From Methylophilaceae bacterium (GTDB taxonomy: Bacteria; Pseudomonadota; Gammaproteobacteria; Burkholderiales; Methylophilaceae): DNA of 52,157 bases. The notes beneath the pieces were generated by a model. That model made no database searches and was not told the DNA's origin. It saw only the letters and a list, made by a program, of their open reading frames with translations. Positions 15,488 through 23,645 of this stretch are shown piece after piece. Positions within the stretch are counted from its first letter, which is position 1. Each line of letters opens with the position of its first letter. The position numbers were made by a program, and so were the translations under genes. The stretch covers positions 1 through 52,157 of the forward strand of contig JAOKFJ010000006.1 of NCBI GenBank assembly GCA_028247015.1, read 5' to 3'.

Positions 15488-16341
15488 AAAAGCAATCTCA
15501 TATTATCCAAAAATATGGCAAGACTTTTTACTGGGCGTCTTTTTTTCTTGAAAAAAAGATCAAATTAAGATTATTTTCAATATATGCCTTTTGCAGAAAA
15601 ATTGATGACATAGTAGACAACAATAAAAAAGAACTAAATATAGATCTTAAAAAAAATTTTTATAAAAAAATAGAAGGCTTTATAGGACTAGAAAAAAAAT
15701 TTAATCCATCAAAAGAAATAACTAAACAGTTTATATTAGGACAAAAAAGTGATTTGTCTCATAAACAACCAAGGTCAATTAATGAACTAACTATCTACTG
15801 CTATAGAGTTGCGGGTATTGTTGGATTAATGGTGTGTGATGCATTAGAAGTAAAGAATAGTAATATAAGGCGATATGCAATCGATTTAGGTATAGCAATG
15901 CAATTAACAAATATTTCCAGAGATATAAAAGAGGATTCAGCAATGGGAAGAGTATATTTGCCAAAGAATCTAGTCGGAAGGTTACTAGCTGATGAGGTAA
16001 ATAGCCCTAATAAAGCTACATATAATAAAATTAAAGCATGTCAAAACACGCTGTTAAAATTAGCTGACAAGTATTATGCTAGTGCAGATTTGGCAATCCC
16101 ATTTTTGCCAGGTAGAACATCACTAGCAATAAAAATAGCATCTAAGCTCTACCAAGCTATTGGTAAAAAGATTATCAATAAGGATGTTTCATATTTAAAA
16201 GGTAGGGTATTTGTTACTAAATATGAAAAATTAAGAATAACCTTAGCCAATATTTTTTCAATAACAAATAATCATACTGCGCTAAAAGCCCATAATAAGA
16301 AATTACATACTTCTATTACGAATTTACCAGGAGCACATTAA
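15484..16341 (+). CDS. crtB: Phytoene synthase
   Basis: A 285-residue squalene/phytoene synthase joining two GGPP molecules head to head. Both Asp-rich motifs are intact: DDIVD (41-45) and RDIKED (Asp147, Glu150, Asp151), the latter in the typical context NISRDIKED followed by GRVYLP. It overlaps crtI by 4 bases and is followed after one base by crtY, so translation is coupled. Very Lys/Asn-rich, like the other genes here, which reflects the low GC content. Confidence 0.95.
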   Translation: MKKQSHIIQKYGKTFYWASFFLEKKIKLRLFSIYAFCRKIDDIVDNNKKELNIDLKKNFYKKIEGFIGLEKKFNPSKEITKQFILGQKSDLSHKQPRSINELTIYCYRVAGIVGLMVCDALEVKNSNIRRYAIDLGIAMQLTNISRDIKEDSAMGRVYLPKNLVGRLLADEVNSPNKATYNKIKACQNTLLKLADKYYASADLAIPFLPGRTSLAIKIASKLYQAIGKKIINKDVSYLKGRVFVTKYEKLRITLANIFSITNNHTALKAHNKKLHTSITNLPGAH

Positions 16342-16342
16342 A

Positions 16343-17479
16343 TTGAATAAAAGTTTTGATATTGTAGTTATAGGCGCAGGACTTTCAAGCTTAATGTTCT
16401 TATCAAGATATATTATTAAAAACAAAAATCAGTCTATTTTATTGATTGAAAAAAGAATTAAAAAAAATATTAATCAGACTTTTTGTATTTGGCAGGGCCC
16501 TGATCTAATTGATATAAAAAAAATATACAATTTAAAAGCAAGACATGCCTGGAATAAGATTCGTGTCTCATATGCTGATGAAATTGTTGATAAAGATATT
16601 AGTCCATACTCCTATGAATGTTTTGATGGCAAAGAGACGCTTAAAAATCTCTTAAATCAATGCAAAGATAAAATTACATTTAAGCAAGGGTTAGATGTAA
16701 AAAAAATTAAGAATAATAAGGGTTCAATTGAGATTATTACTAATAAGGGCTCTATATATACTAAATATGTAATTGATAGCCGAAATAAAATTTCAAATAA
16801 ACAGTATAAATCTGCACCTAGTATTCGTCAGGCCTTTATTGGCAATGAAATAATAACTGAAGAAGAAAAATTTAATTCTGACGTGCTTACATTGATGGAG
16901 TTCTCTAATAATACAAAAGATATCGAGTTTACATATACCCTCCCTTTTTCAAATAAAAATGCATTAGTAGAGACTACATTATTTACCAAGAACCCATCTT
17001 TTACTCATATTCAAAAATTACATAATCAGCTACTTTTAAAATATAAGAAATTCCGATCTATAAAAAAAGAATCGGGAGTTTTACCAATGATTTTATCAAG
17101 AGAATCTATAGATAATAATAATATACCAATTGGCTTGTCTGCAGGTATGGCTAGACCATCAACGGGTTACTCAATGATGAGAATTGCCCAATGGGTCAAA
17201 TCTATAGAAAATAATAAAATTGAGAGTAATAATATTAAACGGTTTGAATTCAAACCAAATAAACTATTAGAATGGTTTGATAGTATTTTTCTTACAGTAT
17301 GTTATTTTTGGCCTCACAAAGCGCCTATATTATTTATGAGATTGTTTAGTAATGCTGACATTAAATCTATTATTAGATTTATGTCTGATGTTCCAACATC
17401 AAGAGATATTATTTCTATAATCTTAGGTATGCCAAAAATATTAATGATTCATGGCCTTATTAAAAAATATGTTAAATAA
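16343..17479 (+). CDS. crtY: Lycopene beta-cyclase
   Basis: A 378-residue FAD-dependent CrtY-type cyclase that closes both ends of lycopene to give beta-carotene. It has an N-terminal dinucleotide fold GAGLSS (11-16), a TFCIWQGPD segment and the conserved PSTGYSMMRIAQWV region. The start is TTG, with AGGAG 9 bases upstream. The end overlaps blh. No hydroxylase or ketolase gene accompanies it, so beta-carotene should be the end carotenoid, to be cleaved to retinal. Confidence 0.93.
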   Translation: MNKSFDIVVIGAGLSSLMFLSRYIIKNKNQSILLIEKRIKKNINQTFCIWQGPDLIDIKKIYNLKARHAWNKIRVSYADEIVDKDISPYSYECFDGKETLKNLLNQCKDKITFKQGLDVKKIKNNKGSIEIITNKGSIYTKYVIDSRNKISNKQYKSAPSIRQAFIGNEIITEEEKFNSDVLTLMEFSNNTKDIEFTYTLPFSNKNALVETTLFTKNPSFTHIQKLHNQLLLKYKKFRSIKKESGVLPMILSRESIDNNNIPIGLSAGMARPSTGYSMMRIAQWVKSIENNKIESNNIKRFEFKPNKLLEWFDSIFLTVCYFWPHKAPILFMRLFSNADIKSIIRFMSDVPTSRDIISIILGMPKILMIHGLIKKYVK

Positions 17480-18353
17480 AGTAATTATTCATCAACAGAT
17501 ATTTATTGTATTTTCGTTATTAATATTAATCCTTAATATTTTCTTAAATTTTATCAATAGTTATCTTAATTATTTAATTTGGGTAGCTCTTTTTTTTGTC
17601 AGTACACTTGGGATTAGTCATGGTGCATTAGATGGAAAATTAATATGGGGAGGAATAAATAAAAATTTCCAAAGAATTATTCTATTTAGTCTATATTTAT
17701 CTCTAGTAATATTAGGTTGGTTTTTATGGGTGAGCTATCCCGCAATTGGATTATTGATTTTACTTATCATGTCAATTTTTCATTTTGGAAATTCTGATTT
17801 AAAATTTCTTAAATTATCTGACATAAATATTAGGCTGTCATGGGGTTTTAGTATGACCTTCTTACCAATTTTATTTAAAAGAGATATTGTTGATTCAATT
17901 TTTTATAATTTAATCGGATTCAATATACCTGATTTCTTAATTGTTATTATTTATTGCATTTTGATTCTCAGCATTATTAGGCTGTATTGGAAATTTATAA
18001 GTAATATTGTTAATTCAATATCGATGGTGGTTTGGTTTAAAAATAAAGATGTTTTGTTGGTGCTTGAACTTACCTCTCTAGTTGTTCTCTCTTACTTTAC
18101 TCATCCATTTGTTTGGTTTGCAATCTATTTCTGTGGGTTACATGGAGTTCGTTCTTTAATTGATTCTAATTTTAATTGGAACGTCGATCTTAAATGGCTT
18201 ATTGTATTTACTCTTCCAGTATTAGTATTTATTGGATTTACATATGGTAGATATTGGAATGTAGATGCTTATTCTTTAATATTTCCTATTTTAGGATCCT
18301 TAACTATTGCACATATGTTCTTACCTTCATTATTAAAATTTATAAGAAGATAG
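17451..18353 (+). CDS. blh: Beta-carotene 15,15'-dioxygenase, Brp/Blh family
   Basis: A 300-residue polytopic membrane protein with seven or eight hydrophobic helices. It has the His residues characteristic of Blh: His57 (ISHGALDG), His111 (FHFGNSD), His218, His231 (GLHGVRS) and His288 (AHMF), which bind the iron that cleaves beta-carotene into two retinals. It closes the operon and completes the retinal pathway. The longest frame starts at 17451, overlapping crtY by 29 bases; the ATG at 17469 would cut the overlap to 11 bases and the protein to 294 residues. Neither start has a clear ribosome-binding site. It is convergent with the next gene, with one base between stops and no visible terminator. 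Confidence 0.95.
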   Translation: MALLKNMLNKVIIHQQIFIVFSLLILILNIFLNFINSYLNYLIWVALFFVSTLGISHGALDGKLIWGGINKNFQRIILFSLYLSLVILGWFLWVSYPAIGLLILLIMSIFHFGNSDLKFLKLSDINIRLSWGFSMTFLPILFKRDIVDSIFYNLIGFNIPDFLIVIIYCILILSIIRLYWKFISNIVNSISMVVWFKNKDVLLVLELTSLVVLSYFTHPFVWFAIYFCGLHGVRSLIDSNFNWNVDLKWLIVFTLPVLVFIGFTYGRYWNVDAYSLIFPILGSLTIAHMFLPSLLKFIRR

Positions 18354-18354
18354 A

Positions 18355-19338
18355 TTAATTTATTATTTTATTAATTTCTTGTGCCATCATGAATCCTGCT
18401 TCAAAAGCACTTTCAATTCTACCTTGTGTAATCCAGTCCCCACAAGCGGCAAGCTTATTATCATAGTCAATTAATAAGTCTGATTGGGTCTGTTTGCTTA
18501 TATTCGCATAGTGCCAGGCTTTGAGGCAGACATGGTCTGCATTACCAGTATCATGGCCTATGATTCTTGTTGTCTCCTTGTGTAGATACGAGATAACACT
18601 TTGTGAATCATCAGATAAATGATTTTCTGCCCATGCATTTGTTGAATTAATTAACATAGAAAATGAGTTTCCTCTGTCTGGTTTTGAGCTGTTAATTGAG
18701 ATCCAGCTTATATCTGCATTTCTTATAAGAGCTGCATCCCATAATAATGGAATAGGCTTCTTAAATCCAAGCATCAATGAAAAACAACCTACCATTTTTC
18801 TATCAAGTAGATCTTTATGATACTTAAAATTGACTGGGAGAATTTCTGCAGATTGTATTGCAGGAGCAGTAGATATAACCCAATCAAATTTACCTAAATT
18901 ATTTGAATCATCATCAAATAACTCCCAATTATTAGCATTGTGAACTACTTTATTTATTTTAGTATTTAATTTTATATTAAGCTCCGTAGACAAATATTCA
19001 GCAATCGAATTCATCCCAGGAGTACCAACATAATGAGGATATTCTGCATTCCAAGAGATAGTCCTTAATATTTTATTGTCTATGAATTCAGCAAAGCGGG
19101 CATCCCAGCGTTTGATTATATTTTCTTTGATTAATGGCTTGATGAAATTCTTAAAAATTTTACCTTTAGCGGTGAAAAATTGAGCACCATGATCAAACTC
19201 ATATGGAGTAGAGCGACGAAAAGCCATTCTTCCACCTACACTCTTACTTTTTTCAAAAATTGATACGGTAGCGTTTTTTTTTAAATTTTGAGCAATGGTT
19301 ATGGATGAAATTCCTGCTCCGATAATAGCAATTCTCAT
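18355..19338 (-). CDS. FAD-dependent amine-oxidase-like oxidoreductase
   Basis: A 327-residue flavoprotein. N-terminal dinucleotide fold GAGISS (7-12), acidic FEKSKSVGGRM segment and FDHGAQFFTAKG place it in the small NAD(P)/FAD-dependent oxidoreductase family related to renalase. The C-terminal CGDWITQGRIESAFEAGF is the typical FAD-contacting end. These proteins are common in marine and freshwater phototrophs, but their substrate is mostly unknown. It is convergent with blh, so the link to retinal is only positional. It follows a 25-residue membrane-peptide gene on the same strand by 3 bases. Confidence 0.85.
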   Translation of the reverse strand: MRIAIIGAGISSITIAQNLKKNATVSIFEKSKSVGGRMAFRRSTPYEFDHGAQFFTAKGKIFKNFIKPLIKENIIKRWDARFAEFIDNKILRTISWNAEYPHYVGTPGMNSIAEYLSTELNIKLNTKINKVVHNANNWELFDDDSNNLGKFDWVISTAPAIQSAEILPVNFKYHKDLLDRKMVGCFSLMLGFKKPIPLLWDAALIRNADISWISINSSKPDRGNSFSMLINSTNAWAENHLSDDSQSVISYLHKETTRIIGHDTGNADHVCLKAWHYANISKQTQSDLLIDYDNKLAACGDWITQGRIESAFEAGFMMAQEINKIIN

Positions 19339-19341
19339 TTT

Positions 19342-19419
19342 TTATTTCTTAAAAATAAACCAGACTATAAGAGCTATGCCTATGATTGCCATTCCAATTA
19401 TATTTATATCCATTAACAT
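19342..19419 (-). CDS. 25-residue single-span membrane peptide
   Basis: A short frame ATG-TTA-ATG to TAA encoding 25 residues: a hydrophobic Ile/Ala-rich segment ending Trp-Phe-Ile-Phe-Lys-Lys, exactly long enough for one membrane helix with a basic cytoplasmic end. GGAG lies 7 bases before the ATG, and the stop is 3 bases before the ATG of the FAD oxidoreductase at 19338, as in an operon. It may recruit or regulate a membrane-associated partner, or be a leader peptide. Its size makes chance a real possibility. Confidence 0.5.
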   Translation of the reverse strand: MLMDINIIGMAIIGIALIVWFIFKK

Positions 19420-19445
19420 TTTTAGTCTCCAATTATTAAATGTGA

Positions 19446-20369
19446 TTAATCTAGTCTAAATATTACTGTATCGTCTTCAGAATCTTCAGTCAGAGCTCTA
19501 TTTAAGCTTGCATAATGTAGCCCAATTGGATGACCTTCATGATGTTGTTCAAGATTTACAAAGGTACGTTGAATAGTTATTTCAATGCAAAATCTTTCAT
19601 ACGTTTCGCCAGGCACATCTTTAAAAAAGTTTTTATCAGACGCAAATAGTATGCAAACGCCTTCTGGTTTCATTGTTATTTCTTTATTTCCAGTAATAAA
19701 ATATCCATAGTCTTTATTCATTGGTGTCAAATAAATGAATATTTTAAAATGCCCAGGCGGCAAAAAATCTCTATCTGTGGGATAACAATATGGTACTTTT
19801 CTTATTTGAGGAGGCTTTGTCCAAGCCCTAGTGTTTACTATTGAAAATGGTGATTTAACAGCTCCCGCGATAGCTTCTCTTATCATTTCATGAAGTTTTT
19901 TGATTGCAGGGTGCTTCTTAATTATAAGCATTTTTAGGTCATCATAAGATCCTTCTTCTACAAAATGATCGTATTTTTCTTTATGAGGGGTAGTTGCAAA
20001 AATTTGATCACATACATGATCATTAATTTTATATTCGGACATCCTTGCAGTTTCTAATCCTGATAGATAATTTAATAATTCATCTATGAATGATTTTTCA
20101 GAAATTTGTAACATTATAGAACTTACTGGGGGGAAGAAATTTTTTATTAGGTTATCGTATTCACTAAAGTATTTATTAAAGTGCTTAGTAAAATCTCTTC
20201 TAGAGAATTCGTCATACTTTTCGTATTTAAATTCTGGAGCGTTTCTCCTTTCATTATCTAGAAGAGTAGCTAATTGATTAATAATTTGGTTTTTTTGTTC
20301 AGCCGTAAATTTCTTATCATCAAGTATATTAAAAAAATCAGATCCATTAGTTCTGATGGGATTGTTCAT
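19446..20369 (-). CDS. 2OG-Fe(II) dioxygenase-like protein lacking metal ligands
   Basis: A 307-residue paralogue of the protein at 21266-22162, similar from end to end (SPFSIVNTRAWT, PMNKDYGY, VPGETYER). In that relative the putative iron ligands are HxD and a later His. Here the first His is missing (segment YPTDRD at about 196-201) and the second is Phe249; only an Asp and the cosubstrate Arg259 are retained. It is thus probably catalytically dead as a 2-oxoglutarate/iron oxygenase, or has a new role such as binding. The frame is intact. It lies 3 bases after the methyltransferase gene and is surely cotranscribed with it. Confidence 0.75.
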   Translation of the reverse strand: MNNPIRTNGSDFFNILDDKKFTAEQKNQIINQLATLLDNERRNAPEFKYEKYDEFSRRDFTKHFNKYFSEYDNLIKNFFPPVSSIMLQISEKSFIDELLNYLSGLETARMSEYKINDHVCDQIFATTPHKEKYDHFVEEGSYDDLKMLIIKKHPAIKKLHEMIREAIAGAVKSPFSIVNTRAWTKPPQIRKVPYCYPTDRDFLPPGHFKIFIYLTPMNKDYGYFITGNKEITMKPEGVCILFASDKNFFKDVPGETYERFCIEITIQRTFVNLEQHHEGHPIGLHYASLNRALTEDSEDDTVIFRLD

Positions 20370-20372
20370 AGT

Positions 20373-21137
20373 TTAAACACTCTTCTTTTTAATTAGATAA
20401 TAAGCGCTGAAATGTAACATTTCTTTAAATCTAGGAATAACATGTTCAAATTCTTTCACTATCTGGTCTTTATCTGTACTTTCCAAAAAAAAGTTTTTTT
20501 CCTTAAGTATTAAACTCATTTCAGGAACTGACCATGCATTTTGATGACTAAAACACTTAAAGTCAGGATCTGATTTAGCGATATTGGTTAATTTTTTTGA
20601 TATTTGATTTGGAGACTTAGTGCTTAGAAGAATTTTTAAGTCATTATCGTTAATTACGGCTGGACCAATATATGCTTGTTTTGTTTTATTTATTGCTCTA
20701 CTAAAATGGTCCCCGTACTGTCTGTTCCAATATCCACAGAAATAAGCTGAAATACGATTTTCAAATGTATCTTCTACGTTTTTGCTAGCATGACTCCATA
20801 ATAATGACTCTATTCCAACCCCTATCATGCACTGATAATTTCCTTTACGGTATTGTTCTAAAAACCAATCAAAATCGGGGAATTTTAATAAAAATAAGCC
20901 ACCAGGGCTCATTACTCTCCATATTTCATCCAATGTTCTGCTAACAGTGGCATCTGAAAGATGCTCAAACGTGTGAGAGCAGTAAACAGTAGACACGATG
21001 TTAGAATCTAGAGGCAGAGTGACATCAGGGCTCAATACTAATGGTGTGACACCCTCATAAGTAAGCTCATCGTAATTTATCCAGCCATCCCATTTGGTAG
21101 CACCACTTCCAATATTAATTTTTATTTCTTCTGCCAT
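20373..21137 (-). CDS. Class I SAM-dependent methyltransferase
   Basis: A 254-residue methyltransferase of the type-11 Rossmann class. N-terminal INIGSGATKWDGWIN is motif I in the form common to methyltransferases next to glycan genes; CSHTFEHLSD and IWRVMSPGGLFLLKFPD are motifs II-III. The C-terminal half carries a family-specific insertion (YFCGYWNRQYGDHFSR). It probably methylates a sugar, peptide or small molecule. It sits between two dioxygenase-fold genes on one strand, suggesting one small modification pathway. Confidence 0.85.
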   Translation of the reverse strand: MAEEIKINIGSGATKWDGWINYDELTYEGVTPLVLSPDVTLPLDSNIVSTVYCSHTFEHLSDATVSRTLDEIWRVMSPGGLFLLKFPDFDWFLEQYRKGNYQCMIGVGIESLLWSHASKNVEDTFENRISAYFCGYWNRQYGDHFSRAINKTKQAYIGPAVINDNDLKILLSTKSPNQISKKLTNIAKSDPDFKCFSHQNAWSVPEMSLILKEKNFFLESTDKDQIVKEFEHVIPRFKEMLHFSAYYLIKKKSV

Positions 21138-21265
21138 AATCTATTTGCTGTTTAAATTTTTTTTATATTTTATCATTAAGTGGAAACATTATGGCTCATG
21201 ATATTTGAATGGTTTATTAACTATGAATAACTTTTTGGTAGCATTATTTTACTATCGGATAATGG

Positions 21266-22162
21266 TTAATTGCGCCTAAATATTATTGTTTTGTCTTCTG
21301 AATTTTCAGTCAAGGCTGTATTCAAGCTTGCATAATGCCGGCCAATCGGATGACCGTCATGGCATTGTTCAAGATTTACAAAAGTACGCTGAATAGTTAT
21401 CTCGATACAAACTCGATCATACGTTTCGCCAGGTACACCTCTATGCTCGACCATTGAATTTCTAAATAATATACAGGTACCTGCTGGCTGATCTATTATT
21501 TCATTTTCATTAAATATTATGTAGCCATAATCCTTATTCATAGGATTGAGATATACCATTATTTTTAGATGCCCTGAACAAAAGTGATCGGTATGATTTT
21601 TAAATACCCCTACATGAGCTGTTTTTGGTGAAGTAGTCCAAGCTCTAGTGTTTACAATCGAGAATGGCGATTTAATATCATCTTTGATAGCGCCCCGTAC
21701 AATTTTGTGCAGTTTTTGGATGGTAGGATGTTGTTTTATTTTAAAAAAAGTTAAGGCATTATCATAATCTTGATTAAAATTATACTCAGCAGCAGCTGAT
21801 GGCAGCTTCGCTGCAGCAAAAATTTTATCGCATTTATGGTCATTAATTTTATAGTCGGAGGCTTTTGCAGTTTCTAATCCTACTAAGTAATCTTTTAATT
21901 CATTAATAAACGATTTATCACTTAACTGAAATATTGCATCATTTGCTGGAGGGTAAAATTCCTGTATTAACTCTTCATGTGCTTTAAAGTATTTAAAAAA
22001 GCGCTTACCAAATTCTACGGTCTTAACGTCGGTGTAATTTTCATACTTAAATTTAGGTGCATTCTGCCGCTCATGTAACAAAATATCTCGAAGTTTATTA
22101 ATAACTATATCTTTTTGGTTAGCTGTTAATTTTTCATCACCAAAATCTAATTCTTGAGCCAT
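21266..22162 (-). CDS. 2OG-Fe(II) dioxygenase-like protein with intact metal ligands
   Basis: A 298-residue protein whose C-terminal half (about 165-260) looks like a double-stranded beta-helix: His190-x-Asp192 in NHTDHF, a distal His240 in MVEHRG, and Arg250 ten residues further, the arrangement of 2-oxoglutarate/Fe(II) oxygenases. The N-terminal half is helical and charged. No signal peptide. Such enzymes hydroxylate small molecules, lipids or proteins; the substrate is unknown. The paralogue at 19446-20369 has lost the ligands. A 128-base gap separates it from the methyltransferase gene, so it may have its own transcript. Confidence 0.75.
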   Translation of the reverse strand: MAQELDFGDEKLTANQKDIVINKLRDILLHERQNAPKFKYENYTDVKTVEFGKRFFKYFKAHEELIQEFYPPANDAIFQLSDKSFINELKDYLVGLETAKASDYKINDHKCDKIFAAAKLPSAAAEYNFNQDYDNALTFFKIKQHPTIQKLHKIVRGAIKDDIKSPFSIVNTRAWTTSPKTAHVGVFKNHTDHFCSGHLKIMVYLNPMNKDYGYIIFNENEIIDQPAGTCILFRNSMVEHRGVPGETYDRVCIEITIQRTFVNLEQCHDGHPIGRHYASLNTALTENSEDKTIIFRRN

Positions 22163-22231
22163 TTCATATCACCTATATACAGATAATTAACTTCAGTATA
22201 AAACATTTTCATTAGGTATTTTACTAAATGC

Positions 22232-22264
22232 AATCTAATCCCTTTAATGAAAAGGATTTAGATT
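22232..22264 (-). terminator. Hairpin 3' of tRNA-Ser, possible terminator
   Basis: An almost perfect inverted repeat (AATCTAA ... TTAGATT with internal CCCTTT/AAAGG) of about 14 pairs lies just downstream of the tRNA on the minus strand. It has no T tract on either side, so it may be an RNA 3' processing or stabilising structure instead of a classical terminator. Confidence 0.4.
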
Positions 22265-22269
22265 AAATA

Positions 22270-22362
22270 TGGCGGAGAGCGAGGGATTCGAACCCTCGAT
22301 ACAGTTATAAACCGTATGCATCCTTAGCAGGGATGTGCTTTCGACCACTCAGCCAGCTCTCC
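22270..22362 (-). tRNA. tRNA-Ser (anticodon GCU)
   Basis: 93 bases including an encoded CCA end. The acceptor stem GGAGAGC pairs with GCTCTCC and G is the discriminator base. The anticodon arm CATCC-CTGCTAA-GGATG presents GCU for AGC/AGU serine codons. The long variable arm (ATACGGTTTATAACTGTAT) is the class II feature expected of tRNA-Ser, and the T arm GAGGGTTCGAATCCCTC is intact. It lies 52 bases downstream of lysC on the same strand. Confidence 0.97.
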
Positions 22363-22414
22363 GGAAATTATTGGCGTAACGATACTTTAACTATTTAAAT
22401 AAATCAATAAATGC

Positions 22415-23641
22415 TTAACCTTTTTCTAGTTCAAAAGCTTTATGTAAGGCTTTGACTGCATCATCGAGAAATTTTTCCTCTAGAATGACGGATATCTTAA
22501 TTTCACTGGTAGATATGGTAATTATATTAATTTTTTCATCGGATAAAACCTTAAACATCTTACTTGCGATACCTGCATGAGATCGCATTCCTACTCCTAC
22601 CAATGATAACTTTGCAATTTTTGAATCGCCTATGACTTCCCTAGCATTAATCTTCGCTTTGACCTTATCATTTATTATTTCTATGCTCTTTTGAAGGTCT
22701 CGTTCATGAACTGTAAAGGTAAAATCATTAGATCCACTTTCTCCAACGTTTTGAATAATCATATCTACATCGATATTTGCATCTGCAATTGGTCCTAGAA
22801 TTTGATAAGCAGATCCAGGTATATCTGGGAATCCCCTCACACTTACTTCTGCTTCATCGCGATTAAAAGCAATACCTGAAATTATTGGACTTTCCATTTT
22901 TTCATCTTCCTCAAAAGTGATAATTGTTCCTTCTCCATGAGCATCAAAGCTAGATAGGACCCGAAGTTTAACTTTATACTTTCCAGCAAATTCAACAGAC
23001 CGTGTCTGTAAGACCTTTGATCCTAAGCTTGCCATCTCAAGCATTTCTTCAAAAGTAATTGATTTTAGTCTTCTAGCATCTTTTACAATACGAGGATCAG
23101 TAGTATAAATTCCATCTACATCTGTATAAATCTGACATTCGTCTGCCTTAATTGCTGCCGCAATTGCCACTGCTGTAGTATCCGACCCACCTCTACCTAG
23201 AGTAGTAACATTCCCGTGCTCATCTACGCCTTGGAAGCCAGCAACGACAACAACATTTCCAGCATCCAAATCTTGTTTAATAGCTTTGTCATCAATCTTT
23301 AAAATTCTTGCTTTAGTGTGAGCTTGGTCAGTTAGAATTTTTATTTGATTACCAGAATAACTTTTAGCAGGTATACCTCTATTTATAAGAGCTAATGCAG
23401 TTAATCCAGCTGTTACCTGTTCACCTGTCGAGACTATAGCATCTAGTTCTCTTGGTTCGGGGGACCCCATCATATCTTCAGCAAGCCTTATTAACTTGTT
23501 TGTTTCTCCCGACATTGCTGATACCACAACAATGATTTGGTGGCCTTCTTTTTTAAATTTTCCAACTCGTTCTGCCACAGCATTAATGCGATCAACATTT
23601 GCTACAGAGGTGCCGCCAAATTTTTGGACTATTAAAGACAT
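22415..23641 (-). CDS. lysC: Aspartate kinase
   Basis: A 408-residue aspartokinase with the N-terminal VQKFGGTSVAN motif, the catalytic core (TLGRGGSDTTAVA, YTDVDGIYTTDPR) and two C-terminal ACT domains (about 265-408) that usually confer feedback inhibition by lysine and threonine. Length fits the monofunctional proteobacterial enzyme. It makes aspartyl phosphate, the first step toward lysine, threonine and methionine. It lies 4 bases after alaS on the same strand. Confidence 0.96.
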   Translation of the reverse strand: MSLIVQKFGGTSVANVDRINAVAERVGKFKKEGHQIIVVVSAMSGETNKLIRLAEDMMGSPEPRELDAIVSTGEQVTAGLTALALINRGIPAKSYSGNQIKILTDQAHTKARILKIDDKAIKQDLDAGNVVVVAGFQGVDEHGNVTTLGRGGSDTTAVAIAAAIKADECQIYTDVDGIYTTDPRIVKDARRLKSITFEEMLEMASLGSKVLQTRSVEFAGKYKVKLRVLSSFDAHGEGTIITFEEDEKMESPIISGIAFNRDEAEVSVRGFPDIPGSAYQILGPIADANIDVDMIIQNVGESGSNDFTFTVHERDLQKSIEIINDKVKAKINAREVIGDSKIAKLSLVGVGMRSHAGIASKMFKVLSDEKINIITISTSEIKISVILEEKFLDDAVKALHKAFELEKG

Positions 23642-23645
23642 AAGT

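Noticed and set aside
19446-20369. Dioxygenase-like paralogue as a pseudogene
   Set aside because: The frame is complete, tightly coupled to the methyltransferase and well conserved outside the metal ligands.
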